Shown here one piece after another: positions 17,349 through 27,439 of a stretch of DNA of 64,000 nt (within the stretch, counting starts at the first letter, position 1; each line of letters starts with the position of its first letter). The position numbers and the translations under genes were made by a program. Source of the stretch: Chryseobacterium daeguense DSM 19388 (lineage in GTDB: Bacteria > Bacteroidota > Bacteroidia > Flavobacteriales > Weeksellaceae); assembly GCF_000430825.1 (NCBI RefSeq), contig NZ_AUMT01000011.1:92222-156221 (forward strand), written 5' to 3'. Below the pieces are notes generated by a model. It was not told where the DNA came from. It did no database searches and was given only the letters and a program-made list of their open reading frames with translations.

Positions 17349-17512
17349 AGTCGATATAAATATTTTCAAAGTACAAAGAAAAAATAAATTATTCAATAAA
17401 TCAAGTAAAGAGTTGATTTTTTTAAAAAACGTTAACAAATTAATTTTATTGTATCGCAATTTAATTATAAAATTTTCATTTATTTTGTAATTTAGAAATT
17501 TCAATAATAAAC

Positions 17513-20500
17513 ATGAAACAAATAATCTCGCTTTTATTTCTAACGTGCTTTGTATCACTGCTTTGGGCCCAAAGAATTACCATCGAATGGGATGGATCAA
17601 AAATTCAGGACTTTGGCGATACAAAACTCACTCTACCAAATTTTAAAAATCAGGGTTTTTCCTTCAGCCAAAATAACATTTTTATAACAACTAAACAAAA
17701 AATCGGCGAAAAGCAATTAAAAGTTTCAAATCCGGTGTGGGAAAGCGTTTCTGCAAAAGATCTTTTTGAGATGAGCAAAGACCTTCTTCCCGATTACGAG
17801 ATTAAGGATGTTACGTACTATAACCTTGAGGGTGAAAGGTACGCCAGCATTAATGTCGCTTTATTTAAAAATGTAAAAGGAAAGATTCAGAGGCTGTCTT
17901 CATTTGAAATTTCTGAGACGAATGCTTCTAACTCCGCTGGCAGCACTTTGAAAGTCGGGACCTCGAACAATCCATTGTCTGCCGGAAATTTTTATAAAAT
18001 AAAAGTTGATAAATCTGGGATTTTTAAAATTACCAGACAATTTTTACAGGATAACGGGATCAATCCTTCTTCAGTAAATCCTAAAAATTTCAGGATCTAT
18101 GGTAACGGAGGAATTATGCTTCCAGAATATAATCAGGATGTAAAATACAGCGCGCTTCAGGAAAACGCTATCCAGGTAGTTGGCGAAGATGACGGTGTAT
18201 GGAATGATAATGACTATGCCCTTTTCTACGCTCAGGGACCGAATGGTTACAATCTTTACAATACGTCTAACGGGAACGGATACAAGAGAGTGGATACCAG
18301 AAATGACAGAAGCGAAAACGTAAAAAATATCTACGAAGATTACTCATATTATTATATTAATTTCGATAAAGGTCCGGGAAAGAGAGTTCAGCCGGTGGAT
18401 GTAAACCTGCCTGCAACTCCTCTGATTACGAGATTTGACAATTACCAGGTAATCAATAATGATCAAAAAAACCTGATGAAAGTAGGAAGAGTCTGGGTAG
18501 AAGATACTCCTTTCACTACAGATAAAGCCGTTACTTTTACTACAGCTTCTCCGATTCAGGGTGGAGACCAAATCCGGTACAGAGCACAGGTTATTGCTTA
18601 TAAATCTCAGCAAAACAGCATCACTTTTGATTTAAATAACCAAAATCCTTTTCCGGTAAATATTCCTGCAGCCAACAGCGGCGGGACCAATGATTTTTAT
18701 CCTGCTAATTATTCAGGAATCCTTACAGGTTTAAGCGGAACTCAGCTTACATTTAACCTTAAGCCCAATATTTCGGTGAATCCAAACGGAAATTTCTATG
18801 TGGATTATCTGGAAGTACAGTATAAGGATAATTTAAGCTTTAACGGCACCCAAATGAATTTCAGAGATTTTTCTCTGGTAAGTGGAAGCAATACCACGTA
18901 TGGTTTCAGCCTGGCTAATGCTTCTTCAGCAGAGCAGATCTGGGATGTTACAGATATTACAAATGCCAACAGAAGGGTAAATAAAGCAGCAGGAAATACT
19001 ACATTTAATTTTGCCTATACCGCTTCAGACCCGAATTTCAATAATGAATTTGTAGCCTTCAAAGCAGATGCAGCATACAGCCCTCAGTTTGTGGGAAGAA
19101 TTAATAATCAGAATCTTTCGGCATTACAAAATGTAGATTATCTGATCATTACAGTTCCGGAAATGATGGGACAGGCACAGAGACTGGCGAATTATCACCA
19201 AACAAAAAACAGCTACAATGTACAGATCATTGACACGGATAAAATCTATAACGAATTCGGCAGCGGAAGCAGAGATCTTACAGCAATAAGAGATTTTGTA
19301 ACCAAACTGAACACTCCGCTTGGAAGCTTAAAATATGTATTCATTTTAGGAGATACTTCTTATGACTACAAAAACAGGGTTCCAAACAACTCCAATGTAG
19401 TATCCAGCTACCAGAGTGAAGAATCCATGGATGTAATCAGGTCTTTTGTTACAGATGATTATATTGTAATGACAAAACCTCAGAATAACCAGTTTATCAC
19501 CAATAATATTCCTGATCTTCCCGTAGGAAGAATCCCTGCTGCAAATGCGACGGAAGCTGGTAATATGATCGATAAAACGCTGGCTTATTATAACAGCTTA
19601 TCCGGCCAGTCGACACCGTTTGGAGAATGGAAAATGAAGCTGGATTTTGTGGTGGATGATGACAATGATGGCGGTACGCCTTTCCATACTGTAATGAACA
19701 ATACACTGGCTACTGTTTTTGAACAGCCGGCTTCTACAAACCTTAAAGAATACAACGTAAGAAAATTATATCTTGATGCTTTCCAGGCGCAAAGTACAGC
19801 AGGAGGCCAAAGATACCCGCAGGTAAACCAGGCAATTTCGAATGATATCGGAAACAGCTTATACCTGTTCTATTTCGGGCATGGAGGTATCAACGGATGG
19901 GCTCAGGAGAGGGTTTTAACCTTAAATGAAGTTCAGAATGCCAATAATTTCTCTAATGTATACAGCAGATTCCCGTTTGTATCTACTATTACCTGCGAAT
20001 TTACGCTTTGGGATGAGCCGGATACTTCTTCTGCTGGAGAACAGTTCATCAAGCTAAAACAGGGAGGCCCTGCAGCAATGATTACTTCAAGCCGTGCGAT
20101 TGACGTAGGATACGGTATTGATTTTACCAACCTTTATACACAGAATATTTTTAAGCTTACAAGTGATGATTTTGATACGCTAGGATATGCACACCTTAAT
20201 GCTAAAAAGCAAAAAGGAGCAGCTACAGACCACTTAAAGGTAAATTTCCTTGGAGATCCTGCCATGAAACTGAGCAGACCTCAAAGATTGCTGATGATAG
20301 ATGCCATTGAAACTCCGGTTCCGGGATTGATCAGAGGTTTGGATTTTGTAAAAGTAAAAGGTCATATCAATAAACCGGACGGAACACTTAATACAACATT
20401 CAACGGAAGAGTTGTCATCAACATTTTTGATAAAAGATTAAACAAACAGACTTTAAATAACGACGGCGGACTTACTCCCGTTCTTCAATATACAGAAGAA

Positions 20501-21412
20501 GGAAGCGCTATTGTAAAAGCTTCAGGAACGGCTGTAAACGGAGTTTTCACCGTAGAATTCTATGTTCCGAAAGATATTAACTACGCCGTAGGACAAGGAA
20601 GGATTTTAGGATATGCAGATAATAAATCTTCTGATGTATTCAATAATCAGGCTGTACAGGTGGGAGATATCAACCCGAACGGAATTAATGATAATGAGCC
20701 GCCAAAAGTAAAATTATACATGAACAACACCAACTTTGCGGATGGGGGTATTACAGATCAAAATCCTATGTTGCTGGCGTGCGTTACGGATGATACAGGA
20801 ATAAATTCCACAGGTTCTGGTATTGGTCACGATATTACAGTATATTTGGACGGACAAATTATCAACACCGTTGTATTGAATGATTTCTACGCATCAGGTG
20901 AAGGAAACGGATGTCTTAGCCCGAGTCTGGCAGACTATCAGAAAGGAAATGTGACGTATCCTTTCAGAAATCTTGCAGTGGGACAGCATCAATTAACATT
21001 TAAAGTTTGGGATATAAACAATAATTCTACGACTGCTACGTTAAACTTTGAAGTTAAGGATGAAGCCGATCAGCATTTGGTGATCAACAGACCGCTAAAC
21101 TGGCCGAATCCTTTTACAAATAAAACGTACATTCACTTTGAGCATAATTGTGATGATATTTTGGATGTAAATGTTCAGATTTATACGATAACAGGAAAAC
21201 TGGTAAGAACATTATCGCAGCCGGTGGTTGCAGAACCGTTCCTACAGGGCTTTAGAACACCTCGCCAGGCAATAGAATGGGACGGAAGAGATGATTTTGG
21301 GGCCACAGTTGCAAAAGGTACGTATATTTTTAAGATATTTGCAAAAAGCCAAAATCAAGAAAAATGCAAAGGAAGTGCTACAGCTGTAGAAAAAATGGTA
21401 CTTTTGAAATAA
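17513..21412 (+). CDS. porU: Type IX secretion signal peptidase/sortase PorU
   Basis: A 1299-residue exported protease of the gingipain-like C25 family. It has a signal peptide (MKQIISLLFLTCFVSLLWAQ), an N-terminal beta-rich region, and the C25 domain starting near DYLIITVPEMMGQAQRLANY. The catalytic pair is visible: His790 in YFGHGGINGW and Cys828 in TITCEFTLW. The last ~90 residues form a sorting-type C-terminal domain (NPFTNKTYIHFEHN ... GTYIFKIFAKS). PorU cuts the C-terminal signals of type IX cargo at the cell surface and attaches cargo to anionic LPS. It is followed by porV after 60 nt, and the two products form the attachment complex. Confidence 0.95.
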   Translation: MKQIISLLFLTCFVSLLWAQRITIEWDGSKIQDFGDTKLTLPNFKNQGFSFSQNNIFITTKQKIGEKQLKVSNPVWESVSAKDLFEMSKDLLPDYEIKDVTYYNLEGERYASINVALFKNVKGKIQRLSSFEISETNASNSAGSTLKVGTSNNPLSAGNFYKIKVDKSGIFKITRQFLQDNGINPSSVNPKNFRIYGNGGIMLPEYNQDVKYSALQENAIQVVGEDDGVWNDNDYALFYAQGPNGYNLYNTSNGNGYKRVDTRNDRSENVKNIYEDYSYYYINFDKGPGKRVQPVDVNLPATPLITRFDNYQVINNDQKNLMKVGRVWVEDTPFTTDKAVTFTTASPIQGGDQIRYRAQVIAYKSQQNSITFDLNNQNPFPVNIPAANSGGTNDFYPANYSGILTGLSGTQLTFNLKPNISVNPNGNFYVDYLEVQYKDNLSFNGTQMNFRDFSLVSGSNTTYGFSLANASSAEQIWDVTDITNANRRVNKAAGNTTFNFAYTASDPNFNNEFVAFKADAAYSPQFVGRINNQNLSALQNVDYLIITVPEMMGQAQRLANYHQTKNSYNVQIIDTDKIYNEFGSGSRDLTAIRDFVTKLNTPLGSLKYVFILGDTSYDYKNRVPNNSNVVSSYQSEESMDVIRSFVTDDYIVMTKPQNNQFITNNIPDLPVGRIPAANATEAGNMIDKTLAYYNSLSGQSTPFGEWKMKLDFVVDDDNDGGTPFHTVMNNTLATVFEQPASTNLKEYNVRKLYLDAFQAQSTAGGQRYPQVNQAISNDIGNSLYLFYFGHGGINGWAQERVLTLNEVQNANNFSNVYSRFPFVSTITCEFTLWDEPDTSSAGEQFIKLKQGGPAAMITSSRAIDVGYGIDFTNLYTQNIFKLTSDDFDTLGYAHLNAKKQKGAATDHLKVNFLGDPAMKLSRPQRLLMIDAIETPVPGLIRGLDFVKVKGHINKPDGTLNTTFNGRVVINIFDKRLNKQTLNNDGGLTPVLQYTEEGSAIVKASGTAVNGVFTVEFYVPKDINYAVGQGRILGYADNKSSDVFNNQAVQVGDINPNGINDNEPPKVKLYMNNTNFADGGITDQNPMLLACVTDDTGINSTGSGIGHDITVYLDGQIINTVVLNDFYASGEGNGCLSPSLADYQKGNVTYPFRNLAVGQHQLTFKVWDINNNSTTATLNFEVKDEADQHLVINRPLNWPNPFTNKTYIHFEHNCDDILDVNVQIYTITGKLVRTLSQPVVAEPFLQGFRTPRQAIEWDGRDDFGATVAKGTYIFKIFAKSQNQEKCKGSATAVEKMVLLK

Positions 21413-21472
21413 TTTTAAAACGATAACAGTAACAATAATTATAAAAAACTGATAATATATAAAAGACAACAT

Positions 21473-22636
21473 ATGAATTTAACTACTAAACTGCTTTTAG
21501 GAATTGGATTAGGTGCTGGCTTTTTAGGCTATTCTCAAGATTTAAGCCTAGTAAGACCTGTATTAACCGGAGCTCCTTTTTTAAGAATCGCACCAGATGC
21601 AAGAGCTGGAGGTATGGGAGACCAGGGTGTGGTAACCTCTCCGGACGCTTTTTCACAATTCTGGAATGCTGCCAAATATCCTTTTAGCAGAACAAGTTCT
21701 TCAGTTGGGGTAAACTATACGCCTTACATGGGGAAACTTACCAATGATGTGTTTTTATTATATGGAGCGTTCCATAAATTCTTAGGGCAGGAAGAAAGAT
21801 CTACCATCTCTGCTAGTATCTATTACTTCAATATGGGTGAAGTAGATTTGACTCAATTAGTAGGAAACGAAGTAACTTCTATGGGTACTTCAAAACCAAA
21901 CGAATTCTCTATTGACGTTGCATACGGTCTTAAACTTTCAGATTCTTACTCTATGGCTGTTACGGGTAGATTTATCCGTTCAGACTTAGCCGGAGGGTTC
22001 AACACGGATACTACACTGAAGCCGGCAAACTCTTTTGCTGTAGACGTTTCAGGTTACTATACGTCTCCAAGGTTTTCAAGCTTTGGCGGATATGACGGTA
22101 AACTGAACGCAGGTTTCGCAGTACAGAACCTTGGTCCGAAATTAGACTATACAGGAAACGAAGAATCAAGATCTTACCTCCCTACAATGGCAAGATTAGG
22201 GGTTGGGTATGATATGTATCTTGATGATGTAAACAGAATCGGTTTAAGTGTTGAAGGATCTAAAATCTTAGTTCCCGGATCAGAATTCGTAGGAACAGAC
22301 CCAAATACAAGACAGCCTATCTATGAGGTACCAAACGTTGGTGTAATGGCAGGTATCGGAAAATCATTCAAAAACAAAAACTCTATCATGTATAGCGGTG
22401 CATTAGAATATTCTTATGACAATGCCTTTGCTGTAAGAGGAGGTTACTTCCACGAAAGTGAAGAGCAGGGAGCAAGACAGTTTGCCACTGCAGGTATCGG
22501 GTTAAAATACCGTTCTTTCGGGTTGGATATTTCTTATTTGATCAATATGTCAAAAATCAATACTGCTTTGGATAACACACTACGTTTCGGTCTTACATGG
22601 AACATTGGTGATGAAACTTCTAACGTAGATTATTAA
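21473..22636 (+). CDS. porV: Type IX secretion outer membrane protein PorV (LptO)
   Basis: A 387-residue FadL-type barrel with a signal peptide (MNLTTKLLLGIGLGAGFLGYSQ). The N-terminal block FLRIAPDARAGGMGDQGVVT, then SPDAFSQFWNAAKYPF, is the hallmark of PorV. The end FGLTWNIGDE fits the last strand. PorV shuttles cargo from the SprA translocon to PorU and is needed for signal cleavage. Gene order porU-porV next to gldJ is typical for the phylum's class Flavobacteriia. A stem-loop terminator closes the unit. Confidence 0.95.
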   Translation: MNLTTKLLLGIGLGAGFLGYSQDLSLVRPVLTGAPFLRIAPDARAGGMGDQGVVTSPDAFSQFWNAAKYPFSRTSSSVGVNYTPYMGKLTNDVFLLYGAFHKFLGQEERSTISASIYYFNMGEVDLTQLVGNEVTSMGTSKPNEFSIDVAYGLKLSDSYSMAVTGRFIRSDLAGGFNTDTTLKPANSFAVDVSGYYTSPRFSSFGGYDGKLNAGFAVQNLGPKLDYTGNEESRSYLPTMARLGVGYDMYLDDVNRIGLSVEGSKILVPGSEFVGTDPNTRQPIYEVPNVGVMAGIGKSFKNKNSIMYSGALEYSYDNAFAVRGGYFHESEEQGARQFATAGIGLKYRSFGLDISYLINMSKINTALDNTLRFGLTWNIGDETSNVDY

Positions 22637-22658
22637 GAAACATATATCTTATCAATAT

Positions 22659-22688
22659 AAAGCTCCATTTTTATGGAGCTTTTTTTAT
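22659..22688 (+). terminator. Intrinsic terminator of porU-porV
   Basis: Stem AAAGCTCCA / TGGAGCTTT with a 6-nt T-rich loop, then a T-run. It lies 22 nt after the porV stop. Confidence 0.85.
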
Positions 22689-22717
22689 TGAATATAAATA
22701 TGGAAATATGAATAGCA

Positions 22718-22743
22718 AATTCCCTCCTCTGCAAACTGTGGTA
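22718..22743. repeat. Partial dispersed intergenic element, copy 3 (inverted)
   Basis: AAATTCCCTCCTCTGCA...CTGTGG is the reverse complement of the CCAC..TGCAGAGGAGGG.ATTT end of the element at 28252-28316, with some differences. The adjacent GCTATTCTTTTGCTAAGCAAAACTC stretch is non-coding. Confidence 0.45.
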
Positions 22744-22920
22744 AAAGAATGTGATTAAAGAAATTGTCAATTTTAGGTTGTTTTAAATTCGCTATTCTTT
22801 TGCTAAGCAAAACTCACAATTGACACAAAATTACCCTTTACTTTTTAAATTTCAAAATTAATTAACAAAATATGTTCACAAAAGTCTTATTTTTATAAGG
22901 CAATTTCTGTTTCCATCACC

Positions 22921-22928
22921 TATTTTTG
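22921..22928 (+). promoter_or_regulatory. -7 box TATTTTTG, leaderless layout
   Basis: Perfect box followed by CAGT and the ATG at 22933, a 4-nt gap identical to the one ahead of mutS2. Confidence 0.65.
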
Positions 22929-22932
22929 CAGT

Positions 22933-25182
22933 ATGAACTATTCCGCGGAACTAAAAAAATTCGTAACCAGCCAGTATGTATATTCTGCCATCAGAATTAC
23001 ATTAGCCACTGTTTTACCATGTTTAGTTCTCGCCCACTTCGGGATTTTAAAAGAATATTTTCTCTTTCCTCTCGGAACCAGCTTTGTAGCACTTACCGAT
23101 CAGCCCGGGCCTTTCATCCGAAGAAGAAATGCGCTTACATTTGCCATTTTCTGCTTCGTTTTCGTTGCGATGATTGCCAGCCTAGTCATGAATTTTAAAA
23201 TTCTTGTGCTGGCGGAGATCATTATTTTCGGGATGTTTTTCTCACTAATTGGGGTTTACGGGCAGCGACTAGCGGCTGTCGGCTCATTATCACTGGTAGT
23301 GCTGGCTATCTTTATTGACGGCCATCTTACGGGAGCCAATATCCTTAAAAGCTTACTGATCTTTGGATCAGGGTGCATCTGGTTTTTGCTTATATTTTTA
23401 ATTGTAACTACCATTCAGCCGTATAAGCTTGCAAGCCAGATGATCGGTGAAAATTATCTCCAGCTTGCCGAATTTTTAAAGATCAAAGCCAATTATTATC
23501 AGAAAAACCCTGATTTCGACAAGCTGACAACACAGGTTATCGCAAAGCAGATTGAGATAAAAAACCTGCAGGAAGAAACCAGGGAAACTGTTTTCAAAAC
23601 AAGGACCATCGTTAATGAATCTACCACTACAAGCCGTTTATTAATGCTGATGTTCCTGAATTCAATGGACCTTCATGAGAAATTAATGACCTCGGAAAGT
23701 GATTATCAGAAGCTGCAGCAGAGCTTTGATGACAGCATGATCCTGGTGAACATCCACGATTATCTGAATCTTCTTGCTGAAGAGATCACCAATATCGGAA
23801 TCTCGCTTCAGATCGGAACGAGAGCGAAGCCGATGTTTAACCTTGATTTAGAATTAAAAAACCTTAATCATGTTTATTTTGACCTCAGAAATAAGCGTAT
23901 CTCACCGGAAAATTTCGAGAACTTCATGGTTTTGCGCCAAATTTTGATGCGTATAAATGAAATTACAAAAGAAATCGAAGAAATTTATAAAGTATTTTCC
24001 CAGAACGTAAAACTTGCAAAAAGTCTTTCCACCGGTTTAGATTTAAAAAAATTTATGCCGAATGAAGAAAAACTGAATTTCAAGGTGTTAAGGAATAATA
24101 TTTCCCTTTCTTCCTCGCACTTTCGGCATGCATTAAGAATTACTATTGCTTTGCTTTTGGGATATTCGTTTTCCATGTTTCAGTTTTTAGGAATTGGCCA
24201 TACTTATTGGATTTTAATTACCATTGTTGCAATTTTAAAGCCCGCCTACTCCATCACAAAAAAGAGGAACCTTCTGCGTCTTTACGGAACCATTGCCGGA
24301 GCGCTGATCGCCTATGGAATCCTTTATTTTGTAGACATTAATGAGGTTTTATTTGCCATTCTGCTCATAAGCATGATCATGTGTTTCAGCTTTTTAAAAG
24401 GAAAATACTTCTGGGCGGTATTATTTATGACCATTTATGTTTTTTTAAGCTTTAATTTTTTAAGCCCGGGAAATGTAAATGTGATTTTTAAAGACAGAAT
24501 TGTTGATACCATAGTAGCTGCACTCATCACTTCACTGGTTGCCTACGTTGTGCTTCCGGTCTGGGAACATACCCAGAATCTGGATCTGATGAAAAAATCC
24601 GCGGAATGTAATTTAAGCTATTTCCAAAGTGTCATTTCTAAATTTTTAGACGAAAACTATGATATAGAAGAATATAAGGTAAAAAGAAAAAACGCCATTA
24701 TATCGCTGGCAAACCTTTCTGACAACTTTCAGAGAATGATTTCCGAGCCTAAAAACCAGCAGAAAAAACTGGAGGTTGTTCATCAGTTCGTGGCAACTTC
24801 ACACCTGATTACAGCTTATACAGCCTCACTTTCTCAATATGTAAAAGATGACGAAAAGTACCCGGAAATAGATGCCGAAAGCTGGAGCAGAAAAATAGAA
24901 GCCGAAATGCAGAAAGTTTCCAATCTGCTGAACGGGGAAGAGATCAATGAGACCCTCAATATGGAAAGCCGCATTGAGCCTGAAGATTCTTCGCTTGAAG
25001 ATTTAATTTTGAAAAGAAAAATTGAGCTTACGGAAAATGAAGCATACGATGTGAGAGATCCCAATAAAATATCTCATTTAACGGAGCTTAAAAATATCCA
25101 TGATGTTTTGGAGCTCATATATGATGTAGCAAAAGAGCAGCGAAAAGTAATTGAAAAATATAAAAACGAGTCTAAGCTTTAA
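22933..25182 (+). CDS. FUSC-family (YccS-like) integral membrane protein
   Basis: A 749-residue inner-membrane protein with two similar halves: a block of helices at ~15-160, a soluble helical stretch at ~165-395, a second block of helices at ~400-550, and a charged C-terminal tail. The FUSC-type signature at the second block is seen as HFRHALRITIALLLGYSFSM ... GHTYWILITIVAILKPAYS, followed by LRLYGTIAGALIAY. Length fits YccS/YhfK-like proteins, which are related to aromatic-acid efflux components (AaeB) and to aluminium-activated malate transporters. Substrate unknown. It is a single-gene unit with a leaderless-type promoter. Confidence 0.85.
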   Translation: MNYSAELKKFVTSQYVYSAIRITLATVLPCLVLAHFGILKEYFLFPLGTSFVALTDQPGPFIRRRNALTFAIFCFVFVAMIASLVMNFKILVLAEIIIFGMFFSLIGVYGQRLAAVGSLSLVVLAIFIDGHLTGANILKSLLIFGSGCIWFLLIFLIVTTIQPYKLASQMIGENYLQLAEFLKIKANYYQKNPDFDKLTTQVIAKQIEIKNLQEETRETVFKTRTIVNESTTTSRLLMLMFLNSMDLHEKLMTSESDYQKLQQSFDDSMILVNIHDYLNLLAEEITNIGISLQIGTRAKPMFNLDLELKNLNHVYFDLRNKRISPENFENFMVLRQILMRINEITKEIEEIYKVFSQNVKLAKSLSTGLDLKKFMPNEEKLNFKVLRNNISLSSSHFRHALRITIALLLGYSFSMFQFLGIGHTYWILITIVAILKPAYSITKKRNLLRLYGTIAGALIAYGILYFVDINEVLFAILLISMIMCFSFLKGKYFWAVLFMTIYVFLSFNFLSPGNVNVIFKDRIVDTIVAALITSLVAYVVLPVWEHTQNLDLMKKSAECNLSYFQSVISKFLDENYDIEEYKVKRKNAIISLANLSDNFQRMISEPKNQQKKLEVVHQFVATSHLITAYTASLSQYVKDDEKYPEIDAESWSRKIEAEMQKVSNLLNGEEINETLNMESRIEPEDSSLEDLILKRKIELTENEAYDVRDPNKISHLTELKNIHDVLELIYDVAKEQRKVIEKYKNESKL

Positions 25183-25216
25183 AAGGTTTTAGATTGAGAT
25201 TGAGGTTAAGTTTGAG

Positions 25217-25319
25217 ATGCTTCGACTCCGCTCAGCATGACATTACTACAAATATGCTTTGATAGAGTACATCAAAACAGTTAGTATTAGAAGTGTCATG
25301 CTGAGCGAAGTCGAAGCAT
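25217..25319. repeat. Long inverted repeat between convergent genes
   Basis: Arms of 26 bases at 25217-25242 and 25294-25319 (core GCTTCGACTxCGCTCAGCAT) match with one G-U-compatible difference, around a 51-base spacer. Weaker complementarity continues outwards (GGTTAAG/CTTAACC). It lies between the convergent FUSC gene and the phosphopantetheinyl transferase gene and could act as a terminator for both. I recognise the CTTCGACTCCGCTCAGC word as a common dispersed intergenic repeat in Bacteroidota and other genomes. Confidence 0.75.
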
Positions 25320-25343
25320 TTCAACATAAATCTTAACCTTACC

Positions 25344-25958
25344 TTACTCCTCAACAATCGTAAAGCAATAATCGTCAAAAAATTCTACCCTAGCCCTGAA
25401 CTCATCAGAAAACTGCTCATCATAGACCCTGCAGCTGATATGATGAAGATGTTTCAGCTCAAAAGGTTTTACTTCATAATTTTTTTTCAGTGACCAATAT
25501 TTTGAATGATGGATCTTGTACATGCTTTCTTTCACGCTCCAGATAATGGTATAAAAAGTATCCGCTTTATTTTCAGGGATGAATCCTCTTTCGTTTTCAT
25601 AGGTGAATTTGTCGATCACCCTTAGAATTTTCGGATTAAATTTTTCAATATCAATCGCAATTTTATTTTTGGAAATAGCAATCGCAGCGAAAGGAAAAGA
25701 ATGGGTAATGGAGATTTCCGCATCTTTAGGAAATAAAAACGGCTCCCTTTCTTTATATAAAATTTTTGAATTAGGCTTTAACCCCTTCAAAAGTTTACGG
25801 ACCATAAGCACCTCCAATAACTTTTTTGGATGGTAATCTTTCACTTTTTCGGCATTTTCCGGCTCTAAAAGTTTATGAATATCAAGATCTTCGGTTTCAT
25901 CGTACTTCCATACGAGAATCGTGGCATTGTCATCAGAAAAATCGCGATAGAGGGGCAT
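25344..25958 (-). CDS. 4'-phosphopantetheinyl transferase superfamily protein
   Basis: A 204-residue Sfp/AcpT-like enzyme that transfers the phosphopantetheine arm from CoA to carrier proteins. ATG 25958 (MPLYRDFSDDNATILVW) is chosen; the frame is open for 24 codons more, but that part overlaps the ahcY promoter. Key motifs: the ISITHSF strand with His86, the Mg-binding AIDIEKF (Asp103, Glu105) and WSVKESMYK (Lys143, Glu144). It could activate the fatty-acid acyl carrier protein or a secondary-metabolite carrier. It is divergent from ahcY across a shared promoter region. Confidence 0.88.
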   Translation of the reverse strand: MPLYRDFSDDNATILVWKYDETEDLDIHKLLEPENAEKVKDYHPKKLLEVLMVRKLLKGLKPNSKILYKEREPFLFPKDAEISITHSFPFAAIAISKNKIAIDIEKFNPKILRVIDKFTYENERGFIPENKADTFYTIIWSVKESMYKIHHSKYWSLKKNYEVKPFELKHLHHISCRVYDEQFSDEFRARVEFFDDYCFTIVEE

Positions 25959-25985
25959 ATTTTTGGTGGTCAGAATATTAGTTTG

Positions 25986-25993
25986 TAAATTTG
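25986..25993 (+). promoter_or_regulatory. ahcY promoter (TTG -33, TAAATTTG -7)
   Basis: Perfect -7 box 19 nt before the ahcY ATG, with a TTG at 25963-25965 about 20 nt upstream of the box, in keeping with the Bacteroidota two-part promoter. Confidence 0.65.
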
Positions 25994-26012
25994 CGAAAAA
26001 TTTTTCAGATAG

Positions 26013-27326
26013 ATGGAAACAACAACCCAATACGTTCCTTATAAAGTAAAGGACATTTCCCTTGCAGAATGGGGAAGAAAGGAAATTAATCTTGCAGAGG
26101 CTGAAATGCCAGGTTTGATGGCAATCCGTGAAGAATACGGACCATCCCAGCCATTAAAAGGTGCAAGAATCGCGGGATGTCTTCACATGACAATCCAAAC
26201 GGCTGTGCTTATCGAGACATTGGTAGCTTTAGGTGCTGAAGTTACCTGGTCTTCATGTAATATATTCTCTACACAAGATCACGCTGCTGCTGCTATTGCT
26301 GCTGCAGGAATCCCTGTTTATGCATGGAAAGGTTTAAATGAAGAAGAATTCGACTGGTGTATTGAGCAGACTTTATTCTTTGGTGAAGACAGAAAACCAT
26401 TGAACATGATCTTGGATGATGGTGGAGATTTAACGAACATGGTTTTTGATAAATATCCACAATTTACAAAAGATATCAAAGGACTTTCCGAAGAAACAAC
26501 AACGGGTGTACACAGGTTGTACGAAAGAATGAAGAATGGTACTTTGGTAATGCCTGCAATCAACGTAAATGATTCTGTAACGAAGTCTAAATTTGACAAC
26601 AAGTACGGATGTAGAGAATCTGCTGTGGATGCGGTAAGAAGAGCTACTGACGTGATGTTGGCCGGTAAAAGAGTAATCGTTTGCGGATTCGGAGATGTAG
26701 GTAAAGGTACTGCTGCTTCATTCAGAGGGGCTGGTTCTATCGTTACTGTTACTGAAATCGACCCTATCTGTGCTCTACAGGCTGCAATGGAAGGTTATGA
26801 AGTGAAAAAGCTGGATACTGTAATCGAAACTGCAGATATCATTATCACTACAACCGGAAACTTCAACATTGTTCAGGGTTCTCACTTCAAGAAGATGAAG
26901 GACAAGACTATCGTTTGTAACATCGGTCACTTCGATAACGAAATTGATATGGCTTGGTTAAATGAAAACTACGGTTCTACTAAATATGAAGTAAAGCCAC
27001 AGGTAGATGTTTATAACGTAGACGGAAACGAGATCATCATCCTTGCAGAAGGAAGATTGGTAAACTTAGGATGTGCAACAGGCCACCCAAGTTTCGTAAT
27101 GTCAAACTCTTTCTCAAACCAGACTTTGGCTCAGATCGAACTTTGGAACCATTCAGACAAATACGGAAACGAAGTGTATACACTTCCTAAGCATTTGGAT
27201 GAAAAAGTGGCTGCTCTTCACCTTAAAAAGTTAGGTGTAGAATTAGAAACGCTTACAGAAGAACAAGCTAAATATATCGGTGTAGATGTAAAAGGTCCTT
27301 TCAAACCGGAATATTACAGATACTAA
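26013..27326 (+). CDS. ahcY: Adenosylhomocysteinase
   Basis: A 437-residue cytoplasmic enzyme hydrolysing S-adenosyl-homocysteine to adenosine and homocysteine, which removes the product inhibitor of methyltransferases. It is highly conserved: [51 protein letters not shown], the NAD-binding [27 protein letters not shown], and the C-terminal [10 protein letters not shown] with its conserved Lys and Tyr. Length is normal. It is monocistronic: own promoter and a following hairpin. Confidence 0.98.
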   Translation: METTTQYVPYKVKDISLAEWGRKEINLAEAEMPGLMAIREEYGPSQPLKGARIAGCLHMTIQTAVLIETLVALGAEVTWSSCNIFSTQDHAAAAIAAAGIPVYAWKGLNEEEFDWCIEQTLFFGEDRKPLNMILDDGGDLTNMVFDKYPQFTKDIKGLSEETTTGVHRLYERMKNGTLVMPAINVNDSVTKSKFDNKYGCRESAVDAVRRATDVMLAGKRVIVCGFGDVGKGTAASFRGAGSIVTVTEIDPICALQAAMEGYEVKKLDTVIETADIIITTTGNFNIVQGSHFKKMKDKTIVCNIGHFDNEIDMAWLNENYGSTKYEVKPQVDVYNVDGNEIIILAEGRLVNLGCATGHPSFVMSNSFSNQTLAQIELWNHSDKYGNEVYTLPKHLDEKVAALHLKKLGVELETLTEEQAKYIGVDVKGPFKPEYYRY

Positions 27327-27345
27327 GAAATTAGCATTCATAAAA

Positions 27346-27380
27346 ATAAGGCTCTCCAATTTTTTTGGGGAGCTTTTTTG
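27346..27380 (+). terminator. Terminator of ahcY
   Basis: Stem GCTCTCC / GGGGAGC (one G-U pair), extended by AA/TT, with a T-rich loop and a following T-run, 20 nt after the stop. Confidence 0.75.
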
Positions 27381-27413
27381 ATTTATTTATCTTAAAAAAA
27401 TATAAGTATTTCT

Positions 27414-27421
27414 TATTTTTG
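27414..27421 (+). promoter_or_regulatory. -7 box TATTTTTG
   Basis: Perfect TAnnTTTG match 18 nt before the lipoprotein ATG at 27440. Confidence 0.55.
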
Positions 27422-27439
27422 GCGGATTAAAAAAATAAG

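Noticed and set aside
17349..17558. N-terminal 70-codon extension of gldJ
   Set aside because: The upstream part is a Leu/Phe/Asn-rich run with no family match, overlaps the porU promoter region and porU start, and would place the lipobox far inside the protein.
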